Shown piece by piece: positions 50,121-61,855 of a stretch of DNA of 64,000 nt. The DNA is taken from positions 62,001 through 126,000 of the forward strand of contig NZ_BBQM01000028.1 in the NCBI RefSeq assembly GCF_000876015.1. Direction: 5' to 3'. Position numbers and translations under genes: made by a program. Numbering within the stretch: position 1 is the first letter of the stretch; each line of letters begins with the position of its first letter. The notes beneath the pieces are model-generated. The model was not told the origin of the DNA, searched no databases, and saw only the letters and a list, made by a program, of their open reading frames with translations. The stretch comes from Cupriavidus basilensis (GTDB taxonomy: Bacteria; Pseudomonadota; Gammaproteobacteria; Burkholderiales; Burkholderiaceae).

Positions 50121-51447
50121 GGCGGCTCGGCTGGTTGCGCTGGGCGCGCTGCCTCAGGCGGGCGGCCGCCGCGCTGTCGCCGTCGGCTTCGAGAATGGCG
50201 GCCATGTGATAAAGCGACTCCTGGTGGGCCGGGTCGAGGTAGAGCGCGCGGCGGTACGCTTCGCGCGCCTCGGCGGGCCGGCTGGTGGCATCGTGCAGCA
50301 CGCCCAGCAGGCAGTAGCCGGCGGCGGATGGCGGCTGCGCGTCGAGGTGCGCCAGGCAGGCCGAGACCGCCGCGGCGAGGTCGCCGCGGTCGGCGAGCCG
50401 GGAGATCCGGGCCAGCGCGTCGGCGCCGGCGTCCGCCGCCGGGGCATGCGGCTGCGGCGGCGCCGATGCCGCCGGCCGCGGCGCGGCGGGCGCGCGGCGC
50501 GGCGGCTGGGCCGGCGGCGGCGCATGCGGGCGGCGCGGCGTCGGCGCGGCGGCCCATGCCGCATGCGGCGCGTGCCGGGCGGGCGGCGTGTGTGTCGCGT
50601 GCGGCGCATGTGGCGCATGTGGCGCGCCCGCCTCGCGCGGGCCGCGCCGGGTGAAGGCGAAGGCGAGCGGCACGCCGGCCGAGACGAAGCCGTGCCGGGT
50701 CAGCAGGCTGGCCTCGGCCGGCCCCACGAACAGCGTGGCGTCGGGCCGGCTCAGCCGCTCCAGCGCGCGCAGCGAGCGCTGCTGCGTGGGCGGGTCGAAA
50801 TAGATCAGCAGGTTGCGGCAGAACACGAAATGGTAGGGGGCTTCGGCCGCCATCAGGGCCGGGTCGAGCAGGTTGCCGCGCAGCAGCCGCACCTTGGCCA
50901 GCACATTGGGCTTGAGCGCGTAGCCGCCCGGCGCGGCGGTGAAATGCCGGTCGCGGAAGTCGAGCTGCCCGCCGCGGAACGAGTTGCTGCCGTAGTGGCC
51001 CAGGCGCGCGCGTTCGAGCGCGCGCGCGCTGATGTCGATGGCGTCGACCTGGAAGCGCTGCTCCGGCACGCCGGCGTCGAGCAGCGCCATCACGATCGAG
51101 TAGGGCTCCTCGCCGGTCGAGCACGGCACGCTGAGGATGCGCAGCGGCCCCTCGCCGGCATGCCCGCGGGCGTCGCCGAACACGCGCATGGCGGCGAAGC
51201 GGCCGAGCGCCATCAGCGCCTCGCGGTGGCGGAAGAACCAGGTCTCGGGCACCACCACCGCCTCGATCAGCGCCTGGAGCTCGTCCGGGTGCGAGTGCAG
51301 CAGGTTCCAGTAGGCATGGTGGTCGGGCGCGGCGGACGTGGCCAGGCGCTCGCGCACCGCGCGCTCGATCATGCCGGTGCCCACCGTGCTGGCGTCCAGG
51401 CCGATGCGCTCCTTGAGCAGCGCCTCGATGTGGCTGGCCGTGGTCAT
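50113..51447 (-). CDS. wspC: WspC CheR-type methyltransferase with TPR tail
   Basis: The 444-residue protein has a CheR domain with the SAM-binding ILSVPCSTGEEPYS and the FVFCRNLLIYFD motif, a Pro/Ala/His-rich linker (nucleotides around 50440-50640) and C-terminal TPR repeats (ISRLADRGDLAAAVSACLAHL, YCLLGVLHDATSRPAEAREAYRRALYL). It methylates WspA. The linker varies in low-complexity sequence. The start overlaps wspB by 4 bases. Confidence 0.92.
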   Translation of the reverse strand: MTTASHIEALLKERIGLDASTVGTGMIERAVRERLATSAAPDHHAYWNLLHSHPDELQALIEAVVVPETWFFRHREALMALGRFAAMRVFGDARGHAGEGPLRILSVPCSTGEEPYSIVMALLDAGVPEQRFQVDAIDISARALERARLGHYGSNSFRGGQLDFRDRHFTAAPGGYALKPNVLAKVRLLRGNLLDPALMAAEAPYHFVFCRNLLIYFDPPTQQRSLRALERLSRPDATLFVGPAEASLLTRHGFVSAGVPLAFAFTRRGPREAGAPHAPHAPHATHTPPARHAPHAAWAAAPTPRRPHAPPPAQPPRRAPAAPRPAASAPPQPHAPAADAGADALARISRLADRGDLAAAVSACLAHLDAQPPSAAGYCLLGVLHDATSRPAEAREAYRRALYLDPAHQESLYHMAAILEADGDSAAAARLRQRAQRNQPSRHD

Positions 51448-51908
51448 GACGCCGCCCCGGGGAACAGGCGGGCGTGCACGTCATCGGGCAGCAGCGCGCC
51501 GATCCTGACCCACTGCACCAGCCCCTGCGGGCCGTTGCGCACGGGGCCCAGGTAGCGCGCCGGCGCGGCGTCCAGGCCGCTGTCGGCGAACTCGGCGGGC
51601 TCGCAGCGCAAGGTCTCGGTGGCGTATTCGAGGCGCAGGCCGAGCAGACGCGCCGGCGCGTCCGCGTGGCGGCGGTAGCGCACCAGCACCGTGCGCGTGC
51701 TGGTGCGGCTGGCCGCCGGGATGCCGGTGGCCAGCGCGTTGACGTCGATCACGGGCACCACCTCGCCGCGGCGCGCCAGCAGCCCGCTGACCCATGGCGG
51801 CGCCTCGGGCAGCTGCTTGAGCCGGGTCAGCGGCAGCACTTCCTCGATTTCGCTGGCGTCGAGCGCGTAGTGGTCGGGGCCGATGCGGAACAGCAGGAAG
51901 AGTTTCAT
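51444..51908 (-). CDS. wspB: WspB CheW-type coupling protein
   Basis: The 154-residue protein is a single CheW domain: FLLFRIGPDHYALDASEIEEV, LPEAPPWVSGLLARRGEVVPVIDV. It is the second scaffold linking WspA to WspE. It starts 25 bases after the wspA stop and overlaps wspC by 4 bases. Confidence 0.92.
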   Translation of the reverse strand: MKLFLLFRIGPDHYALDASEIEEVLPLTRLKQLPEAPPWVSGLLARRGEVVPVIDVNALATGIPAASRTSTRTVLVRYRRHADAPARLLGLRLEYATETLRCEPAEFADSGLDAAPARYLGPVRNGPQGLVQWVRIGALLPDDVHARLFPGAAS

Positions 51909-51933
51909 GGCAGATGGCCGGCGCCCGCGCGCC

Positions 51934-53565
51934 TCAGACCTTGAAGCGCGACACGCCGGCGCGCAGGTCGTTGGCCACCAGCGTCAGCTCGTCGATGGCC
52001 TGGCTCGACTGGCGCAGCGACTCCACGGTCTGCTGGGCCGCCTCGGAGAGCTGCATCAGCGCCTGGTTGATCTGCTCGGCGCCGCCGGCCTGGGCCTGCA
52101 TGCCCTCGTTGACCATCTGCACGCGCGGCGCCAGCGTCTGCACCTGGCCGATGATCTGCGAAAGCTGGTCGCCCACCTGCGTCACCTCGGACATGCCGCG
52201 CCGCACTTCCTCGGCGAACTTGTCCATGCCCATCACGCCGGCGGCCACCGCGGACTGGATCTCGCGCACCATCTGCTCGATGTCGTAGGTGGCCACGGCG
52301 GTCTGGTCGGCCAGGCGGCGGATCTCGGTGGCCACCACCGAGAAGCCGCGGCCGTACTCGCCGGCCTTCTCGGCCTCGATGGCGGCGTTGAGCGAAAGCA
52401 GGTTGGTCTGGTCGGCCACCTTGGCGATGGTCGTGACCACCTGGTTGATGTTGCCGGCCTTTTCGTTCAGGGTGGCCAGCTTGGCGTTGACCGAGCCGGC
52501 GGCCTCCATCACGTGATGCATGGTCGTCTCCATGCGCGACAGGCTGACCTGGCCGGTGCCGGCCAGCCCGGCGGTCTGCTCGGCGGCGCTGGAGACCTCG
52601 ATCATGGTGCGCACCAGGTCGCGCGAGGTGGCGGAGATCTCGCGCGAGGTGGCGCCGATCTCGGTGGTGGTGGCCGCGGTCTCGGTGGCGGTGGCCTGCT
52701 GCTGGCGCGCGGTGGCGGCGATCTCGTTGACCGAGGTGGTGACCTGGATGGCCGAGCGCTGGGCCTGCCCGACCAGCCCGGTCAGCTCGCCGGTCATCTG
52801 GTTGAAGCCCTGCTCGATCTCCAGGAATTCGTCCTTGCGGCGGAGCGACAGGCGCTGGCGCAGGTCGCCGCCGCGCATGCCGGCCAGCAGCTGCACGATC
52901 GAGCGCATCGGCACGGTGATCGAGCGGAACAGCAGGTAGCCGGCCACCAGCGACCCCGCCAGGGCGGCGATCAGCGAGATCTCGATGCTGATCTTGGCGG
53001 TCTCGACCGCGCTGTTGATGGTGGTGGCGCCCTCGGCGGCGACCTTGTCGTTGTCGTCGAGCAGGGTCTGCAGGGCGGCCCGGCCTTCGTTCCAGGCGGC
53101 ATGGACGGGGCCGCTCAGGCGGGCCTCCATCGCGGCCGCCTCCGTGGCGCGGGCGGCGAACACCGGCGCCGACAGCTCGTCGTACTGGCGGCGGATCACC
53201 TTGTACCTGTCGAAGCGCTGGCGGTCGTCGGCGCGGCGGATCGAATTGGCGTAGCGCTGCTCGAGCTCGTCGAGGCGCGTGCGCAGGGCCGCGTTGGCCT
53301 CGTCGTACTGGCGGCGCTCCGCTTCGCTGGTGGCGGTGACGCTCTGCCACGCCAGCACGTAGCGCTCGCCCCACGCGCCGCGCATGGCGGTGCTGGCGTA
53401 CAGCCCCGGCAGCGCGTCGTCGCGCATCGCGGTGGCGTGGGCCTCGATGGCCGACAGGCGGCCGTAGGCGACCACGAAGGTCAGCAAAATGACCGCCAGG
53501 ATCATGGCAAAGCTGGCCAGGATGCGCGTGCGGATGGTCCAGAGGGTCGCGGAGCTTTTTCCCAT
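51934..53565 (-). CDS. wspA: WspA methyl-accepting chemoreceptor
   Basis: The 543-residue receptor has TM1 (about 14-34), a short helical periplasmic domain, TM2 (about 195-214), a HAMP domain (SITVPMRSIVQLL onward) and a long signalling helix with hairpin tip around VADQTNLLSLNAAIEAEKAGE and EIRRLAD. This matches WspA, which clusters laterally and senses surface contact or envelope stress. It heads the operon. The ribosome site is weak; no sigma-54 or sigma-70 promoter was convincing. Confidence 0.92.
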   Translation of the reverse strand: MGKSSATLWTIRTRILASFAMILAVILLTFVVAYGRLSAIEAHATAMRDDALPGLYASTAMRGAWGERYVLAWQSVTATSEAERRQYDEANAALRTRLDELEQRYANSIRRADDRQRFDRYKVIRRQYDELSAPVFAARATEAAAMEARLSGPVHAAWNEGRAALQTLLDDNDKVAAEGATTINSAVETAKISIEISLIAALAGSLVAGYLLFRSITVPMRSIVQLLAGMRGGDLRQRLSLRRKDEFLEIEQGFNQMTGELTGLVGQAQRSAIQVTTSVNEIAATARQQQATATETAATTTEIGATSREISATSRDLVRTMIEVSSAAEQTAGLAGTGQVSLSRMETTMHHVMEAAGSVNAKLATLNEKAGNINQVVTTIAKVADQTNLLSLNAAIEAEKAGEYGRGFSVVATEIRRLADQTAVATYDIEQMVREIQSAVAAGVMGMDKFAEEVRRGMSEVTQVGDQLSQIIGQVQTLAPRVQMVNEGMQAQAGGAEQINQALMQLSEAAQQTVESLRQSSQAIDELTLVANDLRAGVSRFKV

Positions 53566-53905
53566 TTGATGTTTTTTGTATTTTCTTTGCCGGAAGGGCG
53601 GCGGGCAGCGTCAGGGCGGGTGGCACCGGCGCGCATGGCGCGAATCAGCAGGTCTGGCGGGTCATGAGATGAGAGCGGGCACTAACGGAGCAGGTGCCGG
53701 GGTGGCACGGGGTGGCACGCGGGGAGGCACGCCTTTGCCGGCGTAGGGTACTGGAAGGGTGCGGCCATTTCAATGGCGCCAGCGGGGGGTAGCGTTTTGC
53801 GATTATGCTATTTGTCGTCCCGCAACATATCGCAATATCATGGTTTGACGCGGCTTGATTTTTTCCTGGTTTTAGTCACACTTGCCAAATAGACAGATCG
53901 GACCG
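53566..53905. other. Divergent region between wspA and a GGDEF-EAL gene
   Basis: These 340 bases hold no gene. They are GC-rich on the wspA side, with repeated GTGGCAC words (53700-53725), and AT-rich near 53800-53890. TTGACG at about 53845 could be a -35 box for the plus-strand gene, but no matching -10 is clear. Confidence 0.4.
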
Positions 53906-55249
53906 ATGTCGACAATCACGAACAGGGCAGGGATGGTGGCCAGGTCAGAGGCGAAGGCCGGCGCCTCGCCGAGCGCGGACATCGATCCGTTGACCGGCGT
54001 AGCCGCGCGCCAGGCATTCTTGAATACGCTGGAAGACCGCCTGCGCACGGAGGCTGCCCCCCGCTGCGCGCTTTTGCTGCTCGGCATCGACGATTTCCGC
54101 GCCTTCAACGACATGCACGGCCATGCCGAGGGCGACGAGATCCTGCGCCGGGTGGCCCGCCGCCTGCGCGACGCCTCGCCGCGCGACGCCGTGCTCGGGC
54201 GGGTCGGCGGCGACGAGTTCGCCGTGCTGCTGCCGTCCATCGCCGATCCCACCCTGGTGCGCCACGTCAGCGCCGCCATCCTGTCCCTGCAGTCCGAACC
54301 CCACGAGTACGGCAACCGCCGCCACCACGTGCTGGCCAGCCTGGGCGCCTGCGTGATGCCGGGCGGCGGCGACAACGCCTCCGACGCGCTGGCCTCGGCC
54401 AGCCTGGCGCTGGGCCGGGCCAAGCGTGACGGCGGGCGCACCATCCGCTTCTTCAAGCCGCAGATGCGCACCGACGTGACCACCCGCCTGTCGCTGGTGC
54501 AGGCGCTGCGCGACGCCTACGCGCAACGCCAGTTCGAACTCCTGTACCAGCCGCAGATCGACCTGCGCGACGGCCGCGTGGTCGGCGCCGAGGCCCTGAT
54601 GCGCTGGCGCCATCCCACCCAGGGCCTGCTCACGCCGGCCAGCTTCATCGACGCGCTGGCCGCCAGCAGCGTGGCGGCCGACGTCGGCGTGTGGCTGCTC
54701 CATACCGCCTGCGCGCAGGCGCGCATGTGGTCGCTGGAGTTCGCCGACGCGCCGCGCGTGGCCATCAACCTGTTCGCCGCGCAACTGAGCGAAAGCCGCC
54801 TGCTGACCGAGGTGCGCCACGTGCTGCGCGAGCTGGCGCTGGCGCCCGAGCGGCTGGAGCTGGAGATCACCGAGACCATCGCGCTGCAGCAGGGCGACGA
54901 GTTCTCCGGCCAGCTGCAGACGCTGCGCCGCGACGGCGTGACCCTGACCTGCGACGACTTCGGCACCGGCTATGCGTCGCTGAGCTTCCTCAAGACCTTC
55001 CCGGTCGACCGCATCAAGATCGACCAGTCCTTCATCCGCAACGTCACCCAGAGCCCGGTCGACGCGGCCATCGTGCGCGCCGTGGTCAACGTGGGCACCA
55101 CGCTCGGCATCGGCGTGGTGGCCGAGGGCGTGGAAACCGTGGAGCAGCGCGACTTCCTGCGCGACAACGGCTGCCACGAGGTGCAGGGCTACCTGTACGG
55201 CCGCCCGATGTCGGCCGACAAGTTCACCGAGTTCCTGCAGGCGCGCTGA
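53906..55249 (+). CDS. GGDEF-EAL cyclic-di-GMP enzyme
   Basis: About 447 residues. A GGDEF domain has an intact GGDEF motif (101-105 from the chosen start) but no RxxD inhibitory site before it. An EAL domain follows with AEALMRWRHP, NLFAAQL, the glutamate stretch LEITETIAL and DDFGTGYASLSFLKTFPVD and IKIDQSFI, so phosphodiesterase residues look complete. No membrane or sensor domain is present; the first 30 residues are a short unstructured tail. The start could instead be TTG 53882 or ATG 53933; ribosome sites are weak. It is divergent from the wsp operon and probably modulates the same c-di-GMP pool. Confidence 0.87.
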   Translation: MSTITNRAGMVARSEAKAGASPSADIDPLTGVAARQAFLNTLEDRLRTEAAPRCALLLLGIDDFRAFNDMHGHAEGDEILRRVARRLRDASPRDAVLGRVGGDEFAVLLPSIADPTLVRHVSAAILSLQSEPHEYGNRRHHVLASLGACVMPGGGDNASDALASASLALGRAKRDGGRTIRFFKPQMRTDVTTRLSLVQALRDAYAQRQFELLYQPQIDLRDGRVVGAEALMRWRHPTQGLLTPASFIDALAASSVAADVGVWLLHTACAQARMWSLEFADAPRVAINLFAAQLSESRLLTEVRHVLRELALAPERLELEITETIALQQGDEFSGQLQTLRRDGVTLTCDDFGTGYASLSFLKTFPVDRIKIDQSFIRNVTQSPVDAAIVRAVVNVGTTLGIGVVAEGVETVEQRDFLRDNGCHEVQGYLYGRPMSADKFTEFLQAR

Positions 55250-55545
55250 ACCGGCGCCGGACCGCGCCGCGTCCCGTCCCGTCCTTTCTCCCCTCCCGTT
55301 CGCCTGCCCCGCCACCCTGCGATAATTTGTTTCCGGCTTTGTCCGGCCGCCGCCCGTCCCGGCGGCGCCGGTCCGCTCCCCGCGCCCGCCGCCGGGCCGC
55401 GCGCGCGGCGCGTTGGCCGCCGCGGGGAAATATGTGCTTACAAAGTCAGATGCGCCGCGCCGGCCGGCTGCCGCCAGGCGCAGTATCGTGACAACAGGGA
55501 CAGCCGGCACCGGCCCGCCGCCCTTCGCATCGACGAGGTAATTCC

Positions 55546-58008
55546 ATGTTTCCTGCCCGCAGGCTTGGCCCCGGCGCCCGGGCCCTGCTCCTGGCCATCG
55601 GTATCGCTTGCGCCACCTGGCTGGCGCCGGCGCTGGCGCAGTCCGCCGATCCCTCCGACCGTATCGCCACCATCACCGACGCCGCCGGCAGCCTGAGCCT
55701 GGCGCCCGCCGGCTCCGACGACTGGGCCCAGGCCGCGCTCAACCGGCCGATCACCACCGGCGACCGCCTGTGGGTCGACAACGGCGGGCGCGCCGAGCTG
55801 CATGCCGGCTCCACCGCGATCCGGCTCGGCGGCGCCACCGCGGCGACGGTGCTCAACCTCGACGACAGCGCCACCCAGGTCAAGCTGACCCAGGGCACGC
55901 TGCAACTGCGGGTGCGCGCGCTGCCGCCCGACCAGCCGGTCGAGATCGACACGCCCAACCTCGCCTTCGTGCCGCGCGAGCCCGGCGACTACCGCCTCGA
56001 CGTGGCCGCCGACGGCAGCGCCACCGTGGTCACGATGCACCACGGCTCGGCCGTGGTGTACGGCGAGAGCCGCTCGCGCGAGATGCGCCGCGGCGAGCAG
56101 ATCCGCTTCGCCGGCAGCGACCTGGCCGAGGCCGGCACCGCCTTCAATCCGCCCGAGGACGAGTTCGACCGCTGGACCACGGCGCGCGACGCGCGCGAGG
56201 ATGCTTCGCCCTCGGCCATGTACGTGCCGCCCGAGATGACCGGCTACGCCGCGCTGGACGGCTACGGCGACTGGCAGGAAGACCCTGGCTACGGCGCGGT
56301 GTGGTTCCCGCGCGTGGTGGCGGCCGACTGGGCACCGTACAGCACCGGCTCGTGGGCCTGGGTGGCGCCGTGGGGCTGGACCTGGTGCGACGAGGCGCCG
56401 TGGGGCTTCGCGCCGTTCCACTATGGCCGCTGGGCCCGCATCGGCAGCCGCTGGGGCTGGATGCCGGGGCCGCGCGCGGTGCGCCCGGTGTACGCGCCCG
56501 CGCTGGTGGGCTTCGTCGGCGGCGGCCGCGGCGGCCCCGGCGTGGCCTGGTATCCGCTCGGCCCGCATGAAAGCTACCGGCCGGCCTACGGCGCCAGCGC
56601 CGCCTACCTCGGCCGCGTCAACCGCTTCACCGTCAACCGCGAGTTCGCCAACGACCGCGCGCGCGGCGCCTATGCCAACCGCGACGTGCCGGGCGCCATC
56701 ACCGGCATGCCGGCGCGCGCCTTCGTGCAGGGCCAGCGCGTGCCGCCCGGCGCCCGCCACGAGGCCTGGCGTGACCTGCCGCGCGGCGAGGCCAACGGCG
56801 CGCCGCCGCTGGCGCCGGTCAAGGCCAGCCTGCTGGGTGCCCGCCCGGGCCGGCCGGCGCCGCCGGCGGTCGTGCAGGGCTTCGCCCGTCCCGCCATCGC
56901 GGTGCGCGCGCCCGGCCGCCCCGCCGGCGACGAGCTGGCGCAGCGCCTTGCGCGCGGCGGCGGCACCGTGCCCGGCGCGGGCCCGGCCTGGCGCGGCGGC
57001 AACGCCCAGCCCGCCGGCCCGGCCGCGGCCGGCGGCCAGGTCCGGCTGAGCCAGGCCGCGCCGGCCTGGCGCGGGCGCGGCGAAGGCGGCCAGGCCAACC
57101 CCGCCAACCCCGCCAACCCCGCCTTCAATCCGCAACGCACCGAAGGCGGCCCGCGCGGCGCCATGCCGCAGGGCTTCGTGGGCGCGGCCCCCGGCGGCCA
57201 GCCGCCGGCGCCGGGCGGCGACCCGCGCGCGCGCGGCTGGACGACCCGCCCCGACCAGGCGCGCGAGCAACAGGCCATGCAGCAACAGCAGGCCATCCGG
57301 CAGCAGCAGGACATGCAGCGCGAGCAACTGGATCGCCAGCGCGGCGACCAGTTCCATGCCCAGCAGGCGCTCCAGCAACAGCAGGACATGCAGCGCCAGC
57401 AACAGGCGCGCCAGTTCGGCGACCAGCAGCGCGCGCAGCAGGCGCTCCAGCAACAGCAGGACATGCAGCGCCAGCAGCAGGCGCGCCAGTTCGGCGATCA
57501 GCAGCGCGCGCAGCAGGCGATCCAGCAACAGCAGGAAATGCAGCGCCAGCAGCAGGCGCGCCAGCTCGGCGACCAGCAGCGCGCGCAACAGGCGCTCCAG
57601 CAACAGCAGGAGATGCAGCGCCAGCAGCAGGCCCGCCAGCTCGGCGACCAGCAGCGCGCGCAGCAGGCGCTTCAGCAACAGCAGGAGATGCAGCGCCAGC
57701 AACTGGAACGCCAGCGCGGCGAGCAGCAGCGCGCCCAGCAGGCCTTGCAGCAACAGCAGGCCATGCAGCGGCAGCAGCAGGAAACGCAGCGCCAGCAGAT
57801 GGAGCAGCAGCGCATGCAGATGCGCCAGCAGCAGGAGCGCCAGGTCCAGGAGCAGCAGCGCCAGCAGCAGGTGATGGAGCGCCAGCAGCAAGAGCAGATG
57901 CAGCGGCAGCAGCAGGAAATGCAACGCCAGCAGCAGAACATGCAGCGCCAGCAACAGGAGCAGCAGCGCCGCCAGCAGGAGCTGCAGCGCCAGCAGCAGC
58001 ACACCTAG
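55546..58008 (+). CDS. Secreted FecR/DUF6600 protein with Gln-rich repeat tail
   Basis: The 820-residue protein has a signal peptide (cleavage near ALA31), a FecR-like domain (about 38-180: GRAELHAGSTAIRLGG, QGTLQLRVRAL, GDYRLDV) and a Trp-rich DUF6600 segment (about 235-330: YGDWQEDPGYGAVWFP, WVAPWGWTWCDEAPWG, YPLGPHE). A Gly/Pro/Ala-rich region follows, then from about residue 581 the chain is mostly Gln, Arg, Met and Ala in 25-residue repeats, likely a long helix or coiled coil in the periplasm. GAGG precedes the ATG. Function is unknown; FecR/DUF6600 proteins are envelope proteins in many Burkholderiales. Confidence 0.78.
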   Translation: MFPARRLGPGARALLLAIGIACATWLAPALAQSADPSDRIATITDAAGSLSLAPAGSDDWAQAALNRPITTGDRLWVDNGGRAELHAGSTAIRLGGATAATVLNLDDSATQVKLTQGTLQLRVRALPPDQPVEIDTPNLAFVPREPGDYRLDVAADGSATVVTMHHGSAVVYGESRSREMRRGEQIRFAGSDLAEAGTAFNPPEDEFDRWTTARDAREDASPSAMYVPPEMTGYAALDGYGDWQEDPGYGAVWFPRVVAADWAPYSTGSWAWVAPWGWTWCDEAPWGFAPFHYGRWARIGSRWGWMPGPRAVRPVYAPALVGFVGGGRGGPGVAWYPLGPHESYRPAYGASAAYLGRVNRFTVNREFANDRARGAYANRDVPGAITGMPARAFVQGQRVPPGARHEAWRDLPRGEANGAPPLAPVKASLLGARPGRPAPPAVVQGFARPAIAVRAPGRPAGDELAQRLARGGGTVPGAGPAWRGGNAQPAGPAAAGGQVRLSQAAPAWRGRGEGGQANPANPANPAFNPQRTEGGPRGAMPQGFVGAAPGGQPPAPGGDPRARGWTTRPDQAREQQAMQQQQAIRQQQDMQREQLDRQRGDQFHAQQALQQQQDMQRQQQARQFGDQQRAQQALQQQQDMQRQQQARQFGDQQRAQQAIQQQQEMQRQQQARQLGDQQRAQQALQQQQEMQRQQQARQLGDQQRAQQALQQQQEMQRQQLERQRGEQQRAQQALQQQQAMQRQQQETQRQQMEQQRMQMRQQQERQVQEQQRQQQVMERQQQEQMQRQQQEMQRQQQNMQRQQQEQQRRQQELQRQQQHT
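57286..57810 (+). repeat. Seven 75-bp tandem repeats in coding sequence
   Basis: Units begin at 57286, 57361, 57436, 57511, 57586, 57661 and 57736; the first and last are the most diverged. Each encodes 25 residues of the form QQALQQQQxMQRQQQxRQxGDQQRA. The frame is kept, so copy change would lengthen or shorten the tail only. Confidence 0.9.
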
Positions 58009-58045
58009 GCGCCGTCGCCGGGTGACCGGACGTGGGAGACACGAA

Positions 58046-58074
58046 GCGCGCGCTGGCCGCCGGCCGGCGCGCGC
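58046..58074. terminator. GC-rich hairpin between convergent genes
   Basis: GCGCGCGC arms flank a GGCCG/GGCC core. It lies between the DUF6600 gene and livK; there is no T run. Confidence 0.4.
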
Positions 58075-58088
58075 GGTCCGGCGCAGCG

Positions 58089-59261
<1,173 letters not shown>

Positions 59262-59304
59262 CTGGCTGTCTCCTGTTGTGTTGGTACTGCCTGTTGTTGT
59301 TCTT

Positions 59305-59344
59305 GTTTTCTTCCCTCTCCCGCAAGCGGGCGAGGGAAGAAAAC
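59305..59344. terminator. Long hairpin between livF and livK
   Basis: GTTTTCTTCCCTC and GAGGGAAGAAAAC pair over 13 bases, and inside them CCCGC-AA-GCGGG continues the stem. It is symmetrical, with A- and T-rich ends, so it could terminate in both directions or protect the 3' end of the upstream transcript. Confidence 0.7.
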
Positions 59345-59362
59345 ATGCAACACGCGGCGGCG

Positions 59363-60813
<1,451 letters not shown>

Positions 60814-60821
<8 letters not shown>

Positions 60822-61845
60822 GGTCGGCTCCTGCGTTGGCTGCGGTTGTGCTGGCCGGCGTGGCGGCCGGCGCGCGGTCCTTGCCGCCGCGCCGCGCGGC
60901 GGCGGCGCGGCGCGCCTGGCGCTTGAGCCACGAACCGACGATGCCATCCGGCACGAAGATGATGAGCAGCACCAGCACCGGCCCGAACACCAGCATGCGG
61001 TAGTCCTGCAGGAACTGCAGCGTCTGCGTGACCCACGGCACCAGCACCGCGCCCAGCAGCGGCCCGAGCAGCGTGCCGGTGCCGCCCACCAGCATCGCCA
61101 TCACCATGTCGAAGGTCAGGTCGGTGCGCGCGATGTCGGGACCGAGAAAGCGCACCTGGCCCGCGTACAGCGCGCCGGCGAAACCCGCGTAGCCCACCGA
61201 CAGCACGAAGGACAGCACCTTGGTGCGCATCAGGTTGATGCCCAGCGCCTCGGCCAGCGCGTCGCTGTTGCGCACGGCCATGAAGCTGCGGCCCAGCAGC
61301 GAGGTGACGATGCGGTGCATGAGGAAGGTGCCCGCCGCCAGGAAGAACAGCACCAGGTAGTACTGTGCCTGCACGTTGTCGAACGCGAGCGGGCCCACCG
61401 CGGCCGGCACCGGAATGCCGATCAGGCCCACCGTGCCGTGCGTGAGGCTTTCCCACTTTTCGATCAGCAGGTAGATGATGTAGCCGATGCACAGCGTGAA
61501 GATCGAGAAGTAATGGCCCTTGAGGCGCAGCGACACCACGCCGACGAAGTAGCCCACCGCCATGCACACCACGCCCGACAGCGCGAACGCCCACCAGAAC
61601 GGCACCTGGTGGTCCACCGTGAGGATGCCCAGCGTGTACGCGCCGATCGCCATGAAGCCGCCGTGCGCGAGGTTGAGCTGGCCGGTATAGCCGGTGATCA
61701 GGTTCAGCCCGAGCGTAGCGATGGCGTAGATGAAGGCCAGCGTCATCACCGTCAGGTAGTAGCTGTTGGGCGTGATGAGCGGAAACGCGACGGCGAGCGC
61801 CAGCAGCAGCGCCCAGCCGGTCTTGCCTTGCAGTGTCTTGGTCAT
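60814..61845 (-). CDS. livM: ABC transporter permease, LivM type
   Basis: The 343-residue inner-membrane protein has about ten helices and LivM motifs: LNLITGYTGQLNLAHGGFMAIGAY and GINLMRTKVLSFVLSVGYAGFAGALYAG. A basic Ala-rich tail ends the chain. ATG 61845 follows GAGGAG, 10 bases after the livH stop. Confidence 0.92.
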
Positions 61846-61855
61846 GCTGCGCTCC

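Noticed and set aside
53690..53730. Sigma-54 promoter for wsp or the GGDEF-EAL gene (GTGGCAC words)
   Set aside because: GGCAC words occur, but the matching GC element 5 bases further (TTGC) is missing at the right spacing.
57286..57810. CRISPR-like array
   Set aside because: The 75-bp units are contiguous, in frame and without spacers; they encode a Gln-rich protein tail.
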